From positions 758,318 through 777,437 of the forward strand of contig CAAAJI010000004.1 of the NCBI GenBank assembly GCA_900642245.1: 19,120 nt of DNA, written 5' to 3'. Origin of the DNA: Fragilaria radians (taxonomy: Eukaryota; Bacillariophyta; Fragilariophyceae; Fragilariales; Fragilariaceae). Positions 1 to 8,402 of this stretch are shown in pieces; within the stretch, counting starts at the first letter, position 1; the number at the start of each line of letters is the position of its first letter. Below the pieces are notes generated by a model. The model saw only the letters and a list, made by a program, of their open reading frames with translations, was not told the origin of the DNA and did not search any database. Made by a program: the position numbers and the translations under genes.

Positions 1-185
1 TGTTGAATCTAAAATTGAAAAAGGAAAGAGGATAATCGAATGTTGATTACGCAGCCTGTTAATATCAGAAGGGTTAGCAACAAATTTGAGATTTTGGAGA
101 AATAAAGAGTCAAAATGTTTTTTAGTCATGTACTGGATGGAGATGAGTTGGAAAAAGTATGTCAAAAAGGGCTATCAATCTTGCA

Positions 186-209
186 TTGGCAAGTTCCCGT
201 ACTTGCCAA
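186..209. other. 9-bp perfect stem hairpin, conserved in both duplicates
   Basis: TTGGCAAGT (186-194) and ACTTGCCAA (201-209) are exact reverse complements around a 6-base loop. The copy-C equivalent is 14235-14258, with an identical stem and one loop change. No U-tract follows and no gene ends here, so a terminator reading is not supported. Function unknown. Confidence 0.6.
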
Positions 210-1982
210 GTTAGTTTGTGCCCGGACATTTTGCACATCGCGCAAGAAGTGTCATCTCATGAAGTTCATTTTCAATTCTATGAATACAAAGGGTCACGGG
301 ATCATTGTCAACCTCACAGGGGTTTGAAATGGAAACGTTGATCAGGTTTAATTCTTGAAGTAATTGGCGTTCGGACTCCAATTGTTCAAAGGAATTGTGA
401 CTCAAGAAAGTGTATATGATTAAGATTTTTGATGATTCATTGATTTCCGAAAGACGTAAGATGACATTTTGTATACCTCTTTCTGTTGCCGAGGCAAAAT
501 TGATTATGGCATTCTTAACACACATGTGTGCAGGATATGATTCATGTCAAACAGGTAATTCAATCAATGGATTTTAATGTGAAATTGATGATAGCAGTCA
601 GAATTGATAACATTGGGGCTCAATATTTAGTAAACAACTGAAGTATTGGAGGTTGTATCAGACATGATGGAGTCAGGTTAAATTATCTCCATGGAAATAG
701 AAGAAACACACATGCTCCTTGGAGGGTGCTAAGGATAAGGATACCCATATGACAGAATACTCAATTTGTGAAAAGCACTCTAAGAATGAATCCAAATTTC
801 AGACTGTAAAGAAAAAAAGGAAACATATGAGTGAGATTTCAACCGACTACGCTCAGACTTGTTTGCCTTCAGAAAAACTTAAGGAAAATGAAAATATGCA
901 TCTCTATACAAAGATTATTTGGATATCATGCAACTCAATGATAATGGGACAGTATGCCTTAAAGTAAAGGCTGTGAAAGACACTTATAACATGGGAGAGA
1001 ATGCAATATGCGGACTTCAAAGAATAAAAGGAAACATTAGTTAGGGTTGAACCCACTAAGCGCAGAATAGTTTACCCTAACAATTACATAAAGGAATATG
1101 AAATATGCTTCCCAACACAGTTGGCTTAGACAATAAGGACTAGCATCAATGATTCAAAGCAGTAACAAAACTCATAGGTTAGTTAACTAAACCAATAGTG
1201 CGGTTAAAACGGCCAATCAAAAAGAGGGCTTGGTTACAAGCAGCAAAGTACACTCAAGATTCACAGGAAATTTCAGTGATCAAGATTGAATCCTTGGAGG
1301 CATTAAACCATTTGACTTCTATAACTAAGAAGAATTACATTTGATTGAATTACACTTCTATCACCTTTACCACATTAGGATACTTTCTACTGGCCTAATC
1401 GGTGGCATAGCGCATAAAATCGACGTGTTTGGAGGAAGCTAGGTATAGATGAATCTACCTTAGTAATCATAACATGAATGACAAATAAAGACAACAATTT
1501 ACAAGAACTAGGCAACAGCTGTCATGATAAAGGTGTACCATATGGTAGTGAGGTTTGCTTGAAAGCTCAGGTGCACTTATGCACTTGATGATCTTTTGGA
1601 TAAGGACTTGAAATCCATGGTTGTCAAGAGTATCAAGGTCTCCAACTGTTGAGCACAATTTCAAATTTGCTGTGTTACTAAGACACCCACTTTCGGTTAT
1701 TTGCTGCAACGTAGAAGAATTGTTTGGTTGAGTGTCACCTGTATTTTTTTGAACTCCATTCTTTCTTGACGGTGAGGCTATATCTCTGGAAGGCAACAAT
1801 TCAGTTTATACTCTTGAATTTATCAATCCAGATTGTAGTGTCACCTGATTCAAGTCTATTGCTGTGCCCTTTTCCGCAGTGCCATTTGACTTGTAAGAAC
1901 CTATTTCAACTGCTGGACTAGGCTAGGATATCAGGACGCTTTTATCTTGGAATTTATTGTCCTATAAGTTTGCTGAGTTAAA

Positions 1983-2133
1983 GATGCTTGGACTGCAGAA
2001 CGCTGTGTAGTTGACCATTTGCTATTTAACTTTGTCACAGAATTGGTATGTGTTCGAGATGCATGGACTACTGCAAAACGCTGTGTAGTTGGCCATTTGC
2101 CATTTAACTATGTCACAGAATTGGTATGTGTTC
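1983..2133 (+). repeat. Two-unit ~75-bp tandem repeat (copy A)
   Basis: Two adjacent units start at 1983 and 2058, each beginning GATGC.TGGACT and ending near TTGGTATGTGTTC. The second unit has 3 extra bases. The corresponding array in copy C is 16040-16190. Both A units read CACAGAATTGGTATG, while both C units read CACAAAATTGGCATG. Variants are therefore shared within an array rather than between matching units. Confidence 0.85.
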
Positions 2134-4110
2134 CCTATTCAATGCTGACCATAGGGATATACATACACTTCTTCAGACAAAAATCCACACAACACTCTGA
2201 TGGATCATCCTCCTTATTGATTCATTATACTGTTGAAAAATAATCATCAAACATCACATAGAGTGAAGACTCCATGTGGCTCCTCATTGGAATCCAGATT
2301 GCCAAAACCCATGAAGATACCCTATCTAGAAATCTAGAAAGCTGCTGACATTAGAAATTTGTGCATGGCTTGTAACTTGGAATCCAATACAATGACAGGA
2401 CAATCCCCAACATGAATCAAAGCGAGTCAATAGCATGGGATAGTATTGCCAGTAAATAGTTCAGCTGGACACAATTAGTAAGATATTCTGATACTTTTGA
2501 TATTTCAATTTTACCACGTGAAAGAGAACTGGTGAAGTAATGTCAAGTCTTATCGATGCCTTGGGATCGAGTCCTATCTTATAATTGTCCCTTTGGGTAA
2601 ATGGTGCTATGTTTTTGCTTAGCCCTATTCATTAAGATACTTATATTGCCATTGTTTCAGGAGCTTTATCAAGGATATCTAAAATTCGCTAAAAAAAGAG
2701 CACTGGCTGTTACATCTTTGCTATGTTAGGGAATCTGAGAAACATGTTGGAATTTCTTTTGCACATCTTAACGGTTCAGTATAGGATTCTCAAAGGTGAT
2801 TATAGCAATCCTTTCATTGCTAGGATAGAAAGTGACATACCTTGAGTCATACCTTGAGGTAAAATCATTAAGATAATACCTAACACCATAGGCTGTAAGC
2901 ATTACAGTGGAATAATACCATTATAAATTACTAAGGCTATAGACATGTGTGTGTGCACCAATACTGGAGATGTCCAAAGTTATTGTTAGTACATAATAAA
3001 TAATACTAGAATGAAATATTCTTATATTCACTCATCTAGAATGAGAATAGGTCACATAGGCAAGCATTCTTTCTACACCTTCCATAAATTTAATTAAGAT
3101 ATAGTCTTCTATGAAAATAGTGATGCTTAGTATTGCTTATAAATGAAGAAGATTCTTCATTATCTTTCCAGGATCTTCATATCAATACGGTAGGAATAAC
3201 TACTACAGATTCCTAAGTATTAACTCGAATCTATCGAGATTCACAATTGATGAAGATCACAAAGTCTAAATGTTAAGTGTTTAATCTAACACATAAGCCA
3301 AAGAGACTACCTGGTTAATGAAACAAGGTGCAATTGACTCACAAGAGATCTAGGATACAATCTTCCTTTTAGATCACACTTTACAGGTTGTGTAAATTCT
3401 TACAGCAGCTTAGAGCAGAAAGAAGTAAATTATAATATAGGCTCACAATTTCTACAAAATAATATTTTAAAGCGTAACTTTATTTGAGAACTATTTTATA
3501 TTTTCATATCATATTGTTGCCTTTAAAGCCTAGCTGCAGGATTACTTCTTCAAATTCCTAATGCTATTGAGGTGCCACGTGAGCCAAACCCAAAGATTTC
3601 TTCAATTTGCCATAATTGATGGCAATAAAGCAATTTCTTTACTGAATCAAATATTTTATCAATATGAATCTGCATTTCTCCAAATCAGATGAGGTTGTGC
3701 TTTTATTTAGCTGTCAAAACAGTTGCATATAATTTCGCAAATAAATCATTTTAATTGAGGATTTCAAACAAAGCAATGTTGCATAAAGTGAAGCCCTGCA
3801 TGAGATCTCAAGAATTGTCTGCTGATGGCTAAGACAGTTGACCATTGATCACAGATTGTTCAGATAGAGAATTCCTTACACACCACAGTATTATGATGTT
3901 ACCCAAGGGCAAAGGAACTTAAGTAGATTTTATTGAAATGTAGAACCATTCACATACAGTTTCTACACGCAATGTCAAATCCTAGATGAAAATAATCATC
4001 ACAGAACACACAATATAATTAAGAATGCTCATTCCAACCAAACTTTCCAAGAATTATCAATCGAATAAGCTGCTCTTCAAAATTGTGTTCCATGGAAAGC
4101 ATTTCATACA

Positions 4111-4611
4111 TTATTGCTTTGCGACAACGGTAGACAAGCCATGTTTCTTGACACATTCTTCAACATACGTGTAAGCCTCCGGATCCCACATCAGTTGTCG
4201 ACAATTTGGGCACCATCCAACATCCATTGCATGTTGCAAGCTCGATGGTATACGTGATTACAGCATATCTTAATTGCATGAGTGGCCACTTACCTGAGTA
4301 TCATTACCTTGAATGGGAAATAGCATTTTAATGACGATTCCTCTTCTGGCCTTCAATGCTTCTTCAGTTTCTTGTAGTCTCGGAGTGATCTTGTCTTGTT
4401 CCATAGACGGAGGACACTCACACACCTCAAAAATCAACGATTGTTGTTCTTTGTAAGATGGGGGCAGTTCAAGCCCGTCGACAACCAGGGTTTCGAGTTC
4501 CGAACATCGAATTGAAGATCGTTGAGGCAATACGATAGTGGCACTAAGCTTGCCTACAAAGTATCCTACAAAGTATCCTTCACCACAAATCGATATTGCT
4601 ACACATGGCAT
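4111..4611 (-). pseudogene. Deleted transmembrane RING-H2 gene (copy A)
   Basis: This is the copy-A counterpart of the minus-strand RING-H2 gene at 18020-19120. It keeps the outer cysteine module (CGEG near the start, RCSELE, VCECPP) and the conserved block around KARRGIV and LFPIQGND, then a good donor (GTAAGT). Three deletions relative to copy C break it. A 399-bp in-frame loss (between 4386 and 4387) removes the Ser/Pro linker and membrane segment. A 287-bp loss removes the rest of intron 1, exon 2, intron 2 and the start of exon 3, including the first RING cysteine pair. A 10-bp loss within the RING shifts frame. A 12-bp tandem duplication repeats YFVG. A continuous 113-residue frame (4270-4611) survives. 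Upstream of its ATG the frame is closed and no convincing signal peptide is seen. It is almost certainly dead as a ligase; a short soluble product cannot be excluded. Confidence 0.85.
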
Positions 4612-4790
4612 GAAAGATTAAAAGAACCATTTTTCAATTGTCTCGATGAATAATTTTGGGCATGACATCCTTTGAAGCACGATTCGACGATTAGGACTTT
4701 TCGGTCGTCGGACAAACGAAGTAAATTAAAATCTTGTTCCTACATACGACTAACAAGTGGTATACATAAAGAAGTGCAGCAATTTTGACG

Positions 4791-5584
4791 ATGGACGCTA
4801 CCGAAGCTTTCATTCATCTGGTACGTTCTTACTACCTTCGTCATATTGGTTTGTCTTAGGAATTGGGAGAGCAATGAAAGCCACAACAATGACTGGGATC
4901 GAAGTGAAGATTCATTTTACAAGGAACATGAATCGTTCGAGACAAAAAGGTCGTATGGATGAATGATGGAATATTACTTTTCTTGATTTCTTTCTTTTGT
5001 TATGCACACATTCAAGTTGACATTCGCAAAGTTACTTTCCGAAACCTTAGTCTTTCAAAAGCATCTTCCTTTCGATGTTGAAAACTTTATCTGAAATTTT
5101 AACAAATTGGTTACAACAGGTTTCAAAAGATGGGAAGTCTTTCCCTATTCCAATTGAAGCTGCGTTGATGAGCGAGCTAGTAAAATGCAAAATAGAAGAA
5201 GGATGCGATGAAGATTTTCCTGAAATCCTCCTCCCAAACGTGAGTGCATATATGTTGCAGAAGGTAATTGAATTTTGTAAGCATTATCTTCAGGAGCCGA
5301 TGAATGAGATTGAAACGCCATTACGGTCATCAAATATGGCAGACGTAGTTCAAGAGTGGTATGCAGACTATGTCAATTTAGAACAAGATTTGCTTTTTGA
5401 GTTGTTATTGGCAGCAGATTACATGGGCATCAAACCTCTCGTGGCTTTGACTTGTGCCACTGTTGCTACTATGACCATGGGCAAAACTCCAGAGGAAATT
5501 AGAGAAACCTTCAATCTCGTCAATGATTTCACTCCGGAAGAGGAAGCGCAAGTGCGAGAGGAAAATAGTTGGTTGGAGGCATGA
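4791..5584 (+). CDS. SKP1-like SCF ubiquitin ligase adaptor, two exons
   Basis: SKP1 bridges F-box proteins to CUL1 in SCF ubiquitin ligases, in cytosol and nucleus. I propose exons 4791-4820 and 5120-5584 (164 residues). Exon 1 encodes MDATEAFIHL, followed by a GTACGT donor. The acceptor is CAACAG at 5114-5119, phase 0, giving FIHLVSKDGKSF, which fits the family's first strand. Without this splice the frame would start at 5075 with 15 residues unlike SKP1. Then come the POZ fold (MSELVK, LLPNVSAYMLQKVIEFCKHY) and the C-terminal F-box-binding region (PMNEIETPLRSSNM, VVQEWYADYV, LLFELLLAADYMGIKPL, GKTPEEIRETFNLVNDFTPE). The end reads ENSWLEA, where SKP1 normally has a cysteine after the tryptophan, so this may be a diverged paralogue. 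The start is 180 bp from the ATG of the divergent broken RING gene. Length is normal for the family. Confidence 0.93.
4821..5119 (+). other. Intron of the SKP1-like gene
   Basis: This 299-bp intron is predicted from the donor GTACGT at 4821 and the acceptor CAACAG ending at 5119. It joins codon 10 (CTG) to a GTT codon in phase 0. Support comes from the match of the joined protein to the SKP1 N-terminus. An RNA read across 4820/5120 would confirm it. Confidence 0.8.
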
Positions 5585-6640
5585 ACATGAAAATTTGCAT
5601 GGTACCCGTTTGCATTTTAATCCTCTTTTAATTGTCGTGTGACTTCATCTTAGTAAGAATAATTGTTTGTCCAAATAACATTCTCTGTGATTCGTATCAG
5701 CTGCAGCCATGCAGAGCTCAATTGTAAGCCATTTAGCTCCAGCGTAATGAATATTGATGCTGCAAAAATAGAAAAATGAACATCAAAAGTCATTCCCCAG
5801 ACTACAAGTCAGAGTGAGAAGGTTAAATATATCTTGCATCCTAGTTGAACTGTAAATACTAGTAATGCTGGATCAAAAAGAAACGGGCTTTCTCACCTGA
5901 AAGTAATTTTATCAAACTTGCTCTGAAGTTGAATTTAACCGCAAAATCCTGCATGTGAAGCAAACAGCTATTGCTAGACTTCATGAAGACTGATGTTGCA
6001 GGCATTTTGTCAATTGTCATGCACTCCCTGATATAGAACATTCAGTGGAACACGCAAATCTTTAAGTCAAAAGCCATTCATTAGATTAATGCACTTTCGG
6101 ATTTCTATTGTAATTGCTCCTTTAAAATGTTTGCTTGTCTTTAGGCAAAATTAATGGCTGTCATGACTTTTGCTTTTGGAATATGTGTAATGAAACTAGT
6201 TGGTTTGTATTTGATCTCAAGAAATGCAATATTTCATAGGGAGCTATCTCAATCCCAAAGCTTGCAATGGGTTTCATCAAGTTTGATAAATGTGACTCAC
6301 GTATTTGCAAGTTGTCAAAGCTTCCGAAACTTTCCTACACGCAACATGGACACATAAAATAAAATGTCGCGTCTAATGAGTACAATATTACGACTTTTGT
6401 TCTTTATTTTTCATATTTTCAATTACCTGTCATAGTTCCTCCTGTTATTTACCAATTCAGATTTTTCCAAATGATGTAGTTATGTGGAGGCTTTATGACT
6501 TTTTTGATTTCTATTGGTCTCAATTGTGAAAATTATGTTGCGTTTTCAGTGCATTTTTCATTCGTTCCTTAAAAAATGATTGCGTATCCTCTGCATCTGT
6601 ACTCGTATGTGCATGTTTCCAAAAGATTCTATATTCCCAG
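5585..6640. other. Intergenic region, nothing recognised
   Basis: About 1 kb lies between the SKP1-like stop and the RING-H2 gene start. Only short reading frames of about 60-70 codons occur (for example 5859-6041 minus and 6154-6357 plus), without recognisable motifs. It presumably holds the SKP1 3' end and the promoter of the downstream gene, but I see no certain element. Confidence 0.5.
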
Positions 6641-7937
6641 ATGCGATCGTTTTTTAAACTTGAAGCATATATAATTCAAATGTCAGAATTTCATACGTTC
6701 GCATTCAAATGCGTCGCAGTTTCACTCCTTTTAATACGAAGTAGCGCAGTCTCTGTTTGTAGTGAGAGATTAATATTGGGGAGGCCTACCGCCAAGATTG
6801 CCCTTTACCCACGAATATCAGGTATATCTTGTGAACAACTAGAACACGATATCTCTCTTGGTCATTTACCTCTTCTTTCTCAAAACCAACAAAAATTTAT
6901 TGATGCTGCATGCGAATGCCGTCCGTTCCATCAAAAATCGGATTCCATGGATACAGACCGAATGCTTGGGAGCCCTACTGCAATGGGTCAGTTTCCCACA
7001 GAGCACGTCCACACTTACACCTTCCGTTTCCTTTCTCCTTCATATGCTCCAGTATCCAGGAGCTATCCATCCTTTTTCCTTTCTCCTTCATACGCTCCAG
7101 TATCCTTCAGCTATCCATTCTATAGCCTTTCTCCCTCATCTGCTCCAGTATCCATGAACTATCCATTTGAGTTTTCATCTTCGTCAAATAGCAACAATGA
7201 GAACAACTTCAAAAAGGATATCCTTTCCGCGCTCCCCTACGTGATTCCTGTGGTTCTGATCATTCTTCTTTTCGTATGCGTTTTCATGAAATGGAAATTT
7301 GAATCGGAGACTCCAAATATACAGCTATCAGATGATACGATTCGTCAGGGGCCTAAAGAGTCAGAAGAAGCCATAAAAGAAAGGCGGCGTCTTGTCATTG
7401 AATTTTTATTTCCTGTTCAGAACAATAACTGCACTAAGGTACGGAAGGATAACTTGAGCATGCTGCTTTGTCGTCTATTTGATTTTGATCTCCTCATTTT
7501 GACATTTAGAGGGAGGAAGGAAATGGGGAAAATGCTCCAAGCAGACGATTTCTCAAACATGATTCGCAGTCAAAGTCTTCCAAGTCATTCAATGACCTTG
7601 AAAGTGAGACACAGTGTTCAATATGTCTCGAAGATGTTGGTAAGTTAGGATATTCAACTCAGAGACAACGCTGGCAGTGAATAGCATATCCGTCTGTCTC
7701 ATTTTCATGCTCAAATTCTCTTTTTCTTTTGTTTTCCTAAAATGGCAAATAGTGGAAGACGTTATTTTTGGAAAGTGTACTCATAGGTATCATCGATCCT
7801 GTATCATGAAGTGGATGCATGATGGTCACGACGAGTGTCCAAACTGTCGACAATTAATGTGGGATCGTGAGACTTATGAATACGTTGAAAAATGTGTTCA
7901 AGAACGTGAAATTTCGGCAAACAATATCAATGTCTAG
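6641..7937 (+). CDS. Transmembrane RING-H2 E3 ubiquitin ligase (gene B), three exons
   Basis: Exons are 6641-7438, 7510-7639 and 7753-7937, encoding 370 residues. Introns are 71 bp (GTACGG...TTTAG, phase 0) and 113 bp (GTAAGT...AATAG, phase 1). Domains: a signal-like hydrophobic stretch (about residues 19-36; the second ATG at 6680 may be the better start); a cysteine module (VCSERL, ISCEQLE, ACECRP); three 16-residue repeats with core LSPSYAPVS; a membrane helix at about 200-222; a conserved block (EEAIKERRRLVIEFLFPVQ); and RING-H2 ligands C302, C305, C318, H320, H323, C326, C338, C341. Ile303, Trp330 and Pro339 sit where active RINGs contact the E2. The RING should lie in the cytosol and the cysteine module outside or in a lumen. 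Substrate is unknown. Splicing is inferred, but both introns match gene C in position and phase. Confidence 0.88.
7028..7171 (+). repeat. Three 48-bp tandem repeats in the RING-H2 gene B
   Basis: Units 7028-7075, 7076-7123 and 7124-7171 each encode 16 residues with the pattern [FS]LSPS[YS]APVS..YP. They form a Ser/Pro/Tyr-rich linker before the membrane helix. Gene C has a Ser/Pro/Asn-rich linker in this place without the repeat. Confidence 0.9.
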
Positions 7938-8144
7938 TGCATAAGGAAATAGTTGTGGTTTACATTCTTTAACTAAGATTTGAACCCAGTGCAACACCAT
8001 TCGATCATGATTGGAATGGTATCATAAATTTTTTCGTGATTGTTTCATCTTTCTTTCCGAAGGATCGTAATCAAAGCTTCGCTGTTTTCAGAAGTTATTT
8101 CCTACTAGTTGAATTCAATTTGGATTTCAATTCATCAACATGAA

Positions 8145-8149
8145 AGACA
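8145..8149 (+). repeat. Target site duplication, left
   Basis: AGACA lies directly before the 5' LTR and recurs directly after the 3' LTR. Five bases is the usual length for copia integrases. Confidence 0.92.
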
Positions 8150-8347
8150 TGTTGAAGTTGATACGTGTCTGCCAGTAGAAACAGTACCAGTATCACTGTA
8201 GGAAAGAAATTTTCCTATTCACGACTGATTTAGATATCTCTAGAAAAGTGAGGATATTGATCGAGATTAGACTAGTTATCTATTTTTTAAGTTTATTAAT
8301 TCTTTCTACGCCAAAACTACTTTAATTGTAACTAGAGTGTTTTAGCA
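8150..8347 (+). repeat. 5' LTR
   Basis: This 198-bp repeat begins TGTTGAAG and ends TTTTAGCA (TG...CA ends). It differs from the 3' LTR at three positions: near the start (T for C), in GGATATTGATCG (T for C), and near the end (T for A). It should hold the element's promoter; the AT-rich stretch around 8281-8300 may contribute, but I see no certain TATA box. Confidence 0.97.
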
Positions 8348-8359
8348 TACTTCGAAGTA
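8348..8359. other. 12-bp palindrome abutting the 5' LTR
   Basis: TACTTCGAAGTA is a perfect palindrome starting at the first base after the LTR, where a primer binding site normally lies. No TGG-starting site complementary to a tRNA 3' end is visible, so priming may use an internal tRNA segment, as in Drosophila copia. Confidence 0.55.
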
Positions 8360-8402
8360 ATCTTGCAAATACCTAGTTACTGTTTAGAAGCTATTCTAGA
8401 GA

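Larger units (their letters stand above)
1..4515 (+). repeat. Left copy (A) of a direct segmental duplication
   Basis: Bases 1-4515 align collinearly, in the same orientation, with 14035-19120. The match begins at the first base of the window, so the true left edge is outside. The copies differ by scattered substitutions and several indels. Copy A has about 147 bp extra near 3037-3191, and lacks 10, 287 and 399 bp in its RING gene region. Most of the copy (1-4110) carries no gene I can support: the longer reading frames differ between copies by frameshifts or by mainly amino-acid-changing substitutions. It does hold a 75-bp tandem repeat (1983-2133) and a diverged ~90-bp repeat pair (about 805-900 and 1020-1108). 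It is not a transposon I recognise: I see no terminal repeats or transposase. Confidence 0.95.

Noticed and set aside
211..525. Minus-strand frame (104 codons) with a counterpart at 14211-14573 (120 codons)
   Set aside because: It is open in both duplicates, but about 15 of roughly 20 base differences change the amino acid and the ends differ by an indel. That is what neutral drift gives, so no purifying selection is visible and no motif is recognised.
1467..1799. Minus-strand frame of 110 codons, with a shorter copy at 15525-15767
   Set aside because: Its N-terminal part depends on a T-run length difference between the copies, and no domain is recognised. Most likely a chance frame.
1..4110. 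Possibility that the repeated unit is itself a transposon
   Set aside because: I see no terminal inverted repeats, LTRs, target duplications or transposase or RT motifs, and the unit includes a host-type RING gene.
4830..4915. Minus-strand hydrophobic frame upstream of broken gene A, resembling a membrane helix
   Set aside because: A stop lies just before it, it is within the proposed SKP1 intron, and no neighbouring RING or cysteine module continues it.
4757..4966. Plus frame of 69 codons upstream of SKP1
   Set aside because: It lies in another frame across the proposed SKP1 exon 1 and intron, and has no family resemblance.
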